A stretch of DNA of 7,069 nucleotides from Candidatus Avacholeplasma faecigallinarum. GTDB taxonomy: Bacteria; Bacillota_I; Bacilli_A; Acholeplasmatales; Anaeroplasmataceae. The stretch is from assembly GCA_018715825.1 (NCBI GenBank), contig DVKU01000101.1:1-7069 (forward strand), written 5' to 3'. The number at the start of each line of letters is the position of its first letter. Positions within the stretch are counted from its first letter, which is position 1. The notes under the pieces were generated by a model. It made no database searches. It was not told where the DNA came from and saw nothing but the letters and a program-made list of their open reading frames with translations. The position numbers and the translations under genes are program-made. Below are positions 1 through 5,420 of this stretch, one piece after another.

Positions 1-1687
1 CACTCTTAGCTAAATTTCTAGGCTGATCAATATTTCTATTTAATAAAAGAGCTGTTTGATAAGCTATAATCTGTAAAACCAAAATGACCGATAGTATACC
101 ACCATCAACAAAAATGTCTGCATCAATGATGCAATTTGATATTATAAAAGTTTTGCCACCTCTACTTTTAACTTCTTCTATGTTACTCTTTACAACTTTA
201 GTTATATTGCTATCTGTAATAATTGCTATACAAACACTATTGTTATCAATAAGAGCTATACTTCCATGTTTTAGTTCTCCACTATAAAAAGAAAATGCTG
301 AAAGATAAGTTATTTCTCTAAGCTTCAAAGCCCCTTCTAAAGCTAAAAAATAATCAATACCCTTACCTAAATAAAATACAGTTTGAGATTTAGCTACAAT
401 AGTAGATATTTGATTAATTTGTTCCCACTTCAAAAAGACCTTTCGCAAATCATCGGCTATTTTTTTGGCCTTTAAACAATAAAACTGTTTATTTAATAAT
501 AGCATACCCACAAAAATCATCGCTGTTAATGCCTTTGTAGATGCTACTGAAATCTCACTCTTGGCAAATAATGGATAAATAATATCACTATTATAACCTA
601 ACGAGGAATTTACATTATTACACAAGGAAATTATCTTATAATTTTTTTCTTTTAAATAATTAACAGCTTCACACAAATCGGCAGTTTCCCCAGATTGAGA
701 CAAAATAATAAAAATTATATTTTTAGATAATAATTTAAAGTTTTTTATTTCTGATGCAACAACACTGAAAACGCGTTTATCTAACTTATTTTCATATAAC
801 GTTGCTAAAATAGATGATGCATAATAGGAGCTACCAGCTCCTACAAAAACAATTTCATTAGCATCTATAAGATTTTTCAAATAATCATCGGTATCTATTT
901 TAATAAAATTTTTAGCTATATCCTCAATCATAAAAGGCTCATACTTCATCTCATCTAACATATAGTAATCACTCAAACGTTTAATTTTTGTATTAACATC
1001 CTTATAAAAGGTATTCCATCTTTCGTTGCTATTTAAACTAAGTATTTGATAATTATGCCCTTTTATATAGCCATAATTATTATCATTTAAAATTGTAACA
1101 TTCATTTTTGTATCAAATACACATTGGTCTGATGCTAATGCTATTTTCTTTTGGTCTAATGCAATTAATAATGGCGACTTATTCTTCATAAAATATAGTG
1201 TATCATTTTCAGTTTTATCTAAAATAACTACGGCAAAACTGCCACTTATCTCCATCAATATTCTTTTTATAGCCTCAATTGTATTATATTTTTGGGTATA
1301 CATATCTAATAAATGAACAATTATTTCACTATCGGTATTAGAAATAAAACTAAAGTTATATTTTTCTTTTAACTCGGCATAATTATCTATAACACCATTA
1401 TGTACTACAAAGAAACGCCTTTTATTCGATGTATGGGGATGAGCATTGATTGCACTAACTTCTCCGTGAGTAGCCCATCTTGTGTGACCTATAGCACACG
1501 ATATTTCAACATTTTTGACTAATTTCCTTAACTGAGATGTATTACCAATCGTTTTATAAAGAAAGCTTCGATTTTTATAAATGTATGATATGCCACAAGA
1601 ATCATAGCCTCTATATTCAAGTCTTTGTAATGAATCTAAAAGATCCACCGTTGTTGTTTTTCCAACTATTCCATAAATTCCACACAT
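1..1687 (-). CDS. glmS: Glutamine--fructose-6-phosphate aminotransferase (isomerizing), 3' end cut by window edge
   Basis: This enzyme makes glucosamine-6-phosphate from fructose-6-phosphate and glutamine in the cytosol, the first step toward UDP-GlcNAc and peptidoglycan. I read 562 codons; the frame is still open at base 1 inside the C-terminal LAKSV motif, so only about three residues should be missing. The start is the ATG at 1685-1687, because it places the nucleophile Cys directly after Met (MCGIYGIVG). An in-frame ATG two codons upstream overlaps the AGGTGAT ribosome binding site. The glutaminase domain (about 2-220) has EYRGYDS, GHTRWATHG (68-75), VVHNG (94-98) and NTDSE. SIS domain 1 has SQSGETAD (330-337) and VASTKA (381-386). 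SIS domain 2 has ALEGALKLREITY (449-461), GELKHG (470-475) and the terminal Lys of LAKS. It is shorter than E. coli GlmS (609) and diverges at CGTS (here AGSS) and MxKEIxEQP (here MLDEMKYEP). The residues I know to contact substrate are kept or conservatively changed, so function is likely intact. Confidence 0.95.
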   Translation of the reverse strand, partial: MCGIYGIVGKTTTVDLLDSLQRLEYRGYDSCGISYIYKNRSFLYKTIGNTSQLRKLVKNVEISCAIGHTRWATHGEVSAINAHPHTSNKRRFFVVHNGVIDNYAELKEKYNFSFISNTDSEIIVHLLDMYTQKYNTIEAIKRILMEISGSFAVVILDKTENDTLYFMKNKSPLLIALDQKKIALASDQCVFDTKMNVTILNDNNYGYIKGHNYQILSLNSNERWNTFYKDVNTKIKRLSDYYMLDEMKYEPFMIEDIAKNFIKIDTDDYLKNLIDANEIVFVGAGSSYYASSILATLYENKLDKRVFSVVASEIKNFKLLSKNIIFIILSQSGETADLCEAVNYLKEKNYKIISLCNNVNSSLGYNSDIIYPLFAKSEISVASTKALTAMIFVGMLLLNKQFYCLKAKKIADDLRKVFLKWEQINQISTIVAKSQTVFYLGKGIDYFLALEGALKLREITYLSAFSFYSGELKHGSIALIDNNSVCIAIITDSNITKVVKSNIEEVKSRGGKTFIISNCIIDADIFVDGGILSVILVLQIIAYQTALLLNRNIDQPRNLAKS

Positions 1688-1719
1688 TTTCATCACCTGT
1701 GTTATAATATGAAAATAAA

Positions 1720-1748
1720 TTTAAAAAAAGACTACTTTATAATTGCAA
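1720..1748 (-). promoter_or_regulatory. Possible glmS promoter
   Basis: On the minus strand there is a TTGCAA -35-like hexamer (1743-1748), a 17-base spacer and a TTTAAA -10-like hexamer (1720-1725). This predicts a start near 1713 and a leader of about 26 bases ahead of glmS. Each hexamer matches the sigma-A consensus at only 4 of 6 positions and the region is very AT-rich. The strong terminator just upstream (1771-1806) argues that glmS needs a promoter somewhere in this gap. Confidence 0.35.
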
Positions 1749-1770
1749 GAACAATTAATCATTTATAAAA

Positions 1771-1806
1771 ATATAAAACCTTTGAAATGATAAAACATTT
1801 CAAAGG
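1771..1806 (-). terminator. Rho-independent terminator after the methyltransferase gene
   Basis: A perfect 11-bp stem (CCTTTGAAATG at 1779-1789 with CATTTCAAAGG at 1796-1806) closes a 6-base loop. On the minus strand it is followed by TTTTATATTTTTAT. It sits 8 bases past the methyltransferase stop codon and separates that gene from glmS. The plus-strand side has no T-run, so the terminator works in the minus direction only. Confidence 0.88.
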
Positions 1807-1813
1807 TACAATA

Positions 1814-2608
1814 CTATTCGTTAAAACATAGTTTATATAAAGTTTGTTCAACACCTGTTTGTAATATTAAAGAGTCAATTTCCTCCTTTGCGGTTTTATT
1901 AAAATTATTTGATAAAACTGCTCTTATTAATATATTTTTAGGAGAATTTTCAAAATCAACAAACTCTAATAATTGAGTCTTATAACCATAGTATTGCAAT
2001 ATATTTGCCCTAATAGCATCAGTAAGCATCGAAGAAAAACGCTCTTTCAATATTCCAAATTTATTAATCATATGAAGATAGTTGCTACTTAACTGACTAT
2101 TAATTTCATGTTGACAGCATGGAACAGAGAAAATATACTTACATTTACTTTTAATTGCATGATATAGCGCATAATCAGTTGCCGTATCACAAGCATGTAA
2201 GGTTATAATCATATCAACCTTATTTTGGGCACAATATTGAGCAACATCGCCCTTATAAAATTTTAAATTTTTATATTCATATTTATTTGCTATCCTATTA
2301 CAATTATCTATAACATCTTCTTTTAAATCCAAACCAACGATGTTACATTTTATATTTCTAATATATACTAGATAATAATACAATATAAATGTTAAATAAC
2401 TTTTCCCACACCCAAAATCTATAATATTTAAATTTGTTTCATCTTTAATACTATCATCTATCAATTCTAAAAACCTATTAATTTGCTTATACTTATCATA
2501 TTTTGCTTTACAAATTTTACCATCTACAGTCATAATTTGTAAATCAATTAAAGGAGGAATAATCATCCCCTCTTGAATCAAATATTTTTTTTGTTTATTA
2601 TGATCCAA
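1814..2608 (-). CDS. SAM-dependent methyltransferase, catalytic part (Methyltransf_32-like), separated from its N-terminal part by a frameshift
   Basis: This 264-residue frame holds a complete class I Rossmann methyltransferase domain. Motif I is IIDFGCGKS (62-70), GLDLKEDV (92-99) is the acidic end of strand 2, and LHACDTATD (137-145) and SVPCCQHE (161-168) follow. The HACD and PCC motifs are typical of the PF13679 (Methyltransf_32) group, whose substrate I cannot name. The only start candidate near the 5' end is TTG at 2606-2608, which has no ribosome binding site. The same frame stays open upstream to a stop at 2639-2641, encoding a family-like lysine-rich link (DKLIDLDHNKQKKY). As I recall the Firmicutes homologues, they are single proteins of about 390 residues in which this link follows an N-terminal domain like the 2614-2928 product. 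It is therefore best read as the 3' half of one gene. A terminator follows the stop. Confidence 0.85.
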   Translation of the reverse strand: MDHNKQKKYLIQEGMIIPPLIDLQIMTVDGKICKAKYDKYKQINRFLELIDDSIKDETNLNIIDFGCGKSYLTFILYYYLVYIRNIKCNIVGLDLKEDVIDNCNRIANKYEYKNLKFYKGDVAQYCAQNKVDMIITLHACDTATDYALYHAIKSKCKYIFSVPCCQHEINSQLSSNYLHMINKFGILKERFSSMLTDAIRANILQYYGYKTQLLEFVDFENSPKNILIRAVLSNNFNKTAKEEIDSLILQTGVEQTLYKLCFNE

Positions 2609-2613
2609 ATCAA

Positions 2614-2928
2614 TTAATTTATCATTTTGATTTTTCTTTTATTACTTAAAACCTTACCCTTATTAGTTATTCTATAACTAAAAATATAATCGCTTGTTTT
2701 TAACTCCAAACAATTAAAATTTGAATTTAACAAATTAATTATTATATCGGCTATTTCATTTACAGAATAATTTTTATGAAAAGCTTGTTTATCCGTAAAT
2801 AAACTTACTTGATAAACATACTGATTTTTTATTTGTATTAATTGAATTTTTCCTTTTTGATATATAGAATCTTTTTTACTTGATGAAAGTATACCACTAA
2901 TAATATTTTGAGGAATTGTAATATCCAT
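2614..2928 (-). CDS. N-terminal part of the frameshifted methyltransferase
   Basis: The 104-residue product looks like the N-terminal domain of the methyltransferase encoded immediately downstream in another frame. It begins MDITIPQN and contains a beta-rich stretch (GKIQLIQIKNQYVYQVSLF), then AFHKNYS and a KGKVLSNKRK tail. From memory of the family, homologues carry the same order (a KVKI..L.G...FQ segment, an FH.N segment, a KGK..KR segment, then DLSHNRQKRY) in one chain. The start is the ATG at 2926-2928, preceded by AAAAGGAG at good spacing, so this half carries the only convincing ribosome binding site for both frames. The frame ends at a TAA (2614-2616) just 5 bases before the TTG that opens the second frame. 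Adding one A in the run at 2631-2635 would join both into about 371 residues. It could instead be expressed as a separate peptide, but nothing in the sequence suggests a stand-alone role. Confidence 0.72.
   Translation of the reverse strand: MDITIPQNIISGILSSSKKDSIYQKGKIQLIQIKNQYVYQVSLFTDKQAFHKNYSVNEIADIIINLLNSNFNCLELKTSDYIFSYRITNKGKVLSNKRKIKMIN
2617..2638 (-). other. Frameshift junction between the two methyltransferase halves
   Basis: The only stretch where both frames are open is 2617-2638, so any frame change must happen here. On the minus strand it contains runs of five A (2631-2635) and four A (2625-2628), with a further A4 at 2637-2640. One extra A would fuse the halves and read ...NKRKNQNDKLIDLDHNKQ. 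I see no canonical X-XXY-YYZ slippery heptamer in the required phase and no strong downstream hairpin. A one-base deletion, real or from assembly, is therefore favoured over programmed -1 frameshifting. Confidence 0.75.
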
Positions 2929-2941
2929 AATTTCTCCTTTT

Positions 2942-2970
2942 AAAAAGGTTATCTTGACGATAACCTTTTT
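2942..2970 (-). terminator. Terminator-like hairpin between the DUF1508 gene and the methyltransferase
   Basis: A perfect 12-bp stem (AAAAAGGTTATC at 2942-2953 with GATAACCTTTTT at 2959-2970) has a 5-base loop. It lies a few bases past the DUF1508 stop codon. The U-run needed for release is only the five T at the end of the stem. The next bases on the minus strand are already the AAAAGGAG ribosome binding site of the methyltransferase. There is no room for a promoter after the hairpin, so it is either a leaky terminator or an attenuator within an operon. Confidence 0.72.
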
Positions 2971-2974
2971 ATAC

Positions 2975-4492
2975 TTATTCTTCTGTTTTCTTTGGCTTAA
3001 TTTCTACTACCTCGGCATTCTTATAGAAAGAACGAACTGAATTAGCAGCAGACTCAGCACCTTGTCTTGTTGGGTATGACTCACCAACAGCACTTATTCT
3101 ACCATTTGTAGAATACAACTTATAACAATAACAATCATTTTTATCCTTTATACATTTGAAGGTTCCTGTTTCAACATTCTTTTTAAATGTTTCAATAGAA
3201 TATAAACAACCAGCTTTAGATGTATAGCCTTCTGCCTGACATAATATTTGTCCATTAGATGCTTTCAAATCCCAACTATATTCACCATTATATTTTTCAA
3301 TAGTAAATTTTCCACCTGTCTTATCATCTGTTACAACAATTTCAATAGGAGTAGAAACCTCTATAACAGAATCATCTAAATCAACATCAACTATATCAGC
3401 CTTAGTTACAAAGTTTTTAAATGATTCAGCAGCACGAATCGCACCTTTTTCAGTAGAATAGTTAGCACTTAACGCTAAAACACGATAATTTCTAGAAACT
3501 AGTTTAAATTTAAAATTACCTCTTTTATCTGCAAAAACACGAACTTCACCAGTTTCTAAATTTCTCTTAACAGCATTAATAGCTTTTAATACGCCTTCTC
3601 GTGTTGTATAATCCTCAGATATAACTAATATTTCACCATTTGAAGCTTTTAGCCTATATCTATAACCATCAGCACTTTGGAAAATCTCAATTTTACCATT
3701 ATATGTACGACCCTTTTTCTCAGTATTATCAGAATCACTTTTTGCCTTTTTAGACTCAGATCTTACACTAACAACATTTGCTTTTTCAGTTTCTTTTGCC
3801 TCTTCAACGTCTGTTACTTCTTCAGTTGCTTCAGGCTCTTCAGCTTCTTTTATTTCTTCAGTTGTTTCTGCCTCTTCAACATCTTTTGCTTCTTCAGTTG
3901 TTTCTGCCTCTTCAACGTCTGTTACTTCTTCAGTTGTTTCTACCTCTTCAACATCTTTTGCTTCCTCAGTTGCTTCTACCTCTTCAGCCTCTTTTGCTTC
4001 TTCAGTTGTTTCTACCTCTTCAGCCTCTTTTACTTCTTCAGTTGTTTCTGCCTCTTCAGCTTCTTTTATTTCTTCAGTTGTTTCTACCTCTTCAGCCTCT
4101 TTTACTTCTTCAGTTGTTTCTACCTCTTCAGCCTCTTTTACTTCTTCAGTTGTTTCTGCCTCTTCAGCTTCTTTTACTTCTTCAGTTGTTTCAGTCTCTT
4201 CAACATCTTTTGCTTCTTCAATTATAGGTTCTTTATTTGAATCTTCTTTTGCATGGATTTTAACAACTGCAGTTTGAGCTTCTTCTTTATAATTATGTAC
4301 TTCTTGGCTAACTTCATTATCTTTTTCTGAGTTAACTTCTTGCATAACCTTTTTGCTTTTGTTATGTGAAACGATTTTTGATATTAACAATAATAAAATA
4401 ACGACAACTAAAATAACCAAAATAGACAAGAAAAAAACTTGATCTACAGGGTTACTAAAAAGATCACTAAACCATTCTGATATACTAAGCAT
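2975..4492 (-). CDS. Membrane-anchored protein with acidic tandem repeats and four DUF1508 (YegP-like) domains
   Basis: Function is unknown. I start at the ATG at 4490-4492, giving 505 residues, because AGGAG lies 8 bases upstream; a GTG at 4499-4501 overlaps that site and is not credible. Residues about 19-39 form one hydrophobic helix (FFLSILVILVVVILLLLI) followed by a lysine-rich segment. The positive-inside rule therefore puts the long C-terminal part in the cytoplasm. Residues 98-229 are eleven tandem copies of a 12-residue unit such as EEVETTEEVKEA, each with a net charge near -5. Four DUF1508 units follow in two pairs: about 266-311, 316-362, 394-440 and 444-492. Their hallmarks are LKASNGEIL, LKASNGQIL and EGYTSKAG. 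E. coli YegP has two such units and no anchor. The gene has its own promoter and ends at the hairpin before the methyltransferase. The layout of anchor, charged stalk and cytosolic head recalls ZipA-type proteins, but that is analogy only. Confidence 0.9.
   Translation of the reverse strand: MLSISEWFSDLFSNPVDQVFFLSILVILVVVILLLLISKIVSHNKSKKVMQEVNSEKDNEVSQEVHNYKEEAQTAVVKIHAKEDSNKEPIIEEAKDVEETETTEEVKEAEEAETTEEVKEAEEVETTEEVKEAEEVETTEEIKEAEEAETTEEVKEAEEVETTEEAKEAEEVEATEEAKDVEEVETTEEVTDVEEAETTEEAKDVEEAETTEEIKEAEEPEATEEVTDVEEAKETEKANVVSVRSESKKAKSDSDNTEKKGRTYNGKIEIFQSADGYRYRLKASNGEILVISEDYTTREGVLKAINAVKRNLETGEVRVFADKRGNFKFKLVSRNYRVLALSANYSTEKGAIRAAESFKNFVTKADIVDVDLDDSVIEVSTPIEIVVTDDKTGGKFTIEKYNGEYSWDLKASNGQILCQAEGYTSKAGCLYSIETFKKNVETGTFKCIKDKNDCYCYKLYSTNGRISAVGESYPTRQGAESAANSVRSFYKNAEVVEIKPKKTEE
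3806..4201 (-). repeat. 36-bp tandem repeat (11 units) encoding the acidic 12-residue repeat
   Basis: Eleven in-frame 36-bp units encode variants of EE(V/A)ETTEE(V/A/I)KEA, with a partial unit upstream and a degenerate one downstream. Units near the N-terminal side are the most alike, mostly ending KEA. Units toward the C-terminus more often carry KDV or TDV and occasional EAT or EPE changes. This looks like a minisatellite that has expanded by unit duplication. The long plus-strand open frames across it are a by-product of GAA/GAG-rich codons. Confidence 0.93.
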
Positions 4493-4524
4493 TGAAATCA
4501 CTCCTCTTATAGCATTGTATTTTA

Positions 4525-4553
4525 ATTATAAAATAAATATATTTAATAATCAA
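4525..4553 (-). promoter_or_regulatory. Sigma-A promoter of the DUF1508 gene
   Basis: On the minus strand a TTGATT -35 (4548-4553), a 17-base spacer and a perfect TATAAT -10 (4525-4530) predict a start near 4518. That gives a leader of about 26 bases carrying the AGGAG site before the ATG at 4492. Spacing and -10 are both textbook, and the tRNA terminator lies just upstream, so this is the obvious promoter for the gene. Confidence 0.8.
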
Positions 4554-4620
4554 TAATGATATATTATTTTCTTTATTTTTCAATATTATGTTATGAGTAA
4601 TTGCAAATAAATATTATAAA

Positions 4621-4649
4621 AAAATAAAAAGCTTGCTTGAGCAAGCTTT
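4621..4649 (-). terminator. Rho-independent terminator of the tRNA operon
   Basis: A 9-bp stem (AAAGCTTGC at 4628-4636 with GCAAGCTTT at 4641-4649) closes a 4-base loop. On the minus strand it is followed by a T-rich tail, TTATTTTTTT. It starts 11 bases past the CCA end of tRNA-Gly. A T-run also flanks the other side, so it could act in both directions, but no plus-strand gene is present. Confidence 0.87.
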
Positions 4650-4659
4650 GTTTTTTTAA

Positions 4660-4733
4660 TGGAGCGAGTGAACGGAATCGAACCGTCATCATTAGCTTGG
4701 AAGGCTAAGGTTCTACCATTAAACTACACTCGC
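4660..4733 (-). tRNA. tRNA-Gly (anticodon UCC)
   Basis: The cloverleaf is complete. Acceptor GCGAGTG pairs with CACTCGC over 7 bp. The D arm is GTTT/GAAC, the anticodon stem TTAGC/GCTAA encloses loop CTTCCAA with anticodon TCC at 4699-4701, and a 4-base variable region is followed by the T arm GACGG-TTCGATT-CCGTT with one G-T pair. The discriminator is T73 and CCA is encoded (4660-4662). It lies 3 bases downstream of tRNA-Pro, so the two are processed from one transcript. Confidence 0.97.
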
Positions 4734-4736
4734 AAA

Positions 4737-4813
4737 TGGTCGGGAAAACAGGATTCGAACCTGCGACATCTTTGTCCCAAACCAAGCGCTCTACCAAGCT
4801 GAGCTATTTCCCG
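4737..4813 (-). tRNA. tRNA-Pro (anticodon UGG)
   Basis: Acceptor CGGGAAA pairs perfectly with TTTCCCG, and the C1-G72 pair and A73 are the bacterial tRNA-Pro identity elements. The D arm is GCTC/GAGC, and anticodon loop TTTGGGA gives anticodon TGG (4777-4779) with G37. The T arm is GCAGG-TTCGAAT-CCTGT, and CCA is encoded (4737-4739). The anticodon stem CTTGG/CAAAG holds one G30-A40 mismatch (bases 4783 and 4773), where most tRNA-Pro genes have G-C. It is the first gene of the two-tRNA operon. Confidence 0.96.
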
Positions 4814-4846
4814 TTATACCAAACTATTAAGTTTTAACGCTCGTTT

Positions 4847-4875
4847 ATTATAGCATATAAAAAAAAATATAGCAA
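4847..4875 (-). promoter_or_regulatory. Promoter of the tRNA-Pro/tRNA-Gly operon
   Basis: On the minus strand a TTGCTA -35 (4870-4875), a 17-base spacer and a perfect TATAAT -10 (4847-4852) predict a start near 4840, about 27 bases before the tRNA-Pro 5' end. The discriminator (AAACGAGCG) is more GC-rich than its surroundings. The terminator at 4908-4935 lies just upstream, which fits an independent transcription unit. Confidence 0.78.
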
Positions 4876-4907
4876 GCATTTTTTTTAGTTTTTTTTATTT
4901 TTTTGTA

Positions 4908-4935
4908 TTAAAAAAAGACTGTTTATAGCAGTCTT
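4908..4935 (-). terminator. Rho-independent terminator after the cysteine-rich gene
   Basis: A 7-bp stem (AAGACTG at 4915-4921 with CAGTCTT at 4929-4935) has a 7-base loop. On the minus strand it is followed by a run of T and a long T/A-rich tract. It lies about 60 bases past the stop of the cysteine-rich gene and would end a pyk plus cysteine-rich transcript. Confidence 0.75.
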
Positions 4936-4956
4936 GAAAGGAGCAATATTTAAATC

Positions 4957-4985
4957 GATAGGAGAGTAGGTTTTACTCTCCTATC
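4957..4985 (-). other. Strong hairpin just after the cysteine-rich gene stop codon
   Basis: A perfect 12-bp stem (GATAGGAGAGTA at 4957-4968 with TACTCTCCTATC at 4974-4985) closes a 5-base loop. On the minus strand it begins 7 bases past the stop and is followed by GATTTAAATATTG, which has no proper U-run. It is therefore better seen as a 3' stabilising stem, or one part of a double-hairpin terminator with 4908-4935, than as a terminator by itself. Confidence 0.65.
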
Positions 4986-4992
4986 TATTCAA

Positions 4993-5349
4993 TTAGAACA
5001 ATCCAAAACAATTTCTATTAGAGCAACCACAACAATTATTTGTATTAACATCTAAATTAGGAATGTTTTCAAAATAAGCCTCAATTGCACGTCTAATAGT
5101 GTCTTCTAAATTACAATCTTGTATGATTTGAACAGGATCAGTATTGATAAATGCCTGATAATATTCCATATTGTTGCAGCAATTTTGGCGTTTAGTAATT
5201 CTTGCTATACAATAAACTGCTGTAGGAATATTACAAGGTGTACATACTAAATCGTATGAACAATCAGAAACCTCCTGTAGATTATAATTAAATAGTGTAT
5301 TTCCAACTATAATTTGTTGTGAATTATTGCATGTATTTGAACAAGCCAT
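4993..5349 (-). CDS. Small cysteine-rich protein of unknown function
   Basis: I do not recognise this 118-residue protein. It has 13 cysteines (residues 3, 7, 30, 36, 39, 47, 57, 58, 79, 106, 107, 109, 114). They include a CTPC pair at 36-39, a CC at 57-58 and a C-terminal CCGC cluster at 106-109. There is no signal peptide or membrane helix. The middle part (about 61-95, with the helix-like segment EDTIRRAIEAYF) looks like a folded core between two cysteine-bearing ends. The start ATG at 5347-5349 has AAAGGAG upstream at good spacing, preceded by a small hairpin (5366-5382). It lies 71 bases after pyk with no terminator between, so co-transcription is likely. Metal binding, a disulfide-linked structural role (for example in a spore coat) or a redox role are all possible; the sequence does not decide. 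Confidence 0.83.
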   Translation of the reverse strand: MACSNTCNNSQQIIVGNTLFNYNLQEVSDCSYDLVCTPCNIPTAVYCIARITKRQNCCNNMEYYQAFINTDPVQIIQDCNLEDTIRRAIEAYFENIPNLDVNTNNCCGCSNRNCFGLF

Positions 5350-5365
5350 TTTTTAATCTCCTTTC

Positions 5366-5382
5366 TGTAGCTTCAAGCTACA
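5366..5382 (-). promoter_or_regulatory. Small hairpin directly upstream of the cysteine-rich gene ribosome binding site
   Basis: TGTAGC (5366-5371) and GCTACA (5377-5382) form a 6-bp stem with a 5-base loop. On the minus strand it ends 1 base before the AAAGGAG site. No U-run follows, so it is not a terminator for pyk. It could be an RNA processing or stability element in a pyk to cysteine-rich transcript, or part of the leader if the gene has its own start. Confidence 0.45.
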
Positions 5383-5420
5383 CTATATAATATGAAGATT
5401 AAAATATAATTTCTAGGTTG

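Noticed and set aside
84..287. Plus-strand 67-residue frame with hydrophobic segments
   Set aside because: It lies wholly antisense to the conserved C-terminal SIS domain of glmS and has no ribosome binding site.
2617..2638. Programmed -1 frameshifting in the methyltransferase
   Set aside because: No canonical slippery heptamer is in phase and no strong stem or pseudoknot follows. Simple loss of one A explains the pattern better, though slippage on A5 is not excluded.
3677..4240. Long plus-strand open frames (187 and 149 residues) across the repeat tract
   Set aside because: They are antisense to the acidic repeat. Complements of GAA, GAG and ACA codons give endless Phe/Leu/Ser/Cys-rich frames without stops, and neither has a ribosome binding site or family features.
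4493..4501. GTG start three codons upstream for the DUF1508 protein
   Set aside because: The GTG overlaps the AGGAG ribosome binding site, whereas the ATG at 4490-4492 sits 8 bases downstream of it.
5350..5420. Terminator between pyk and the cysteine-rich gene
   Set aside because: The only hairpin (5366-5382) has a short stem and is followed by GAAAGGAG instead of a U-run.
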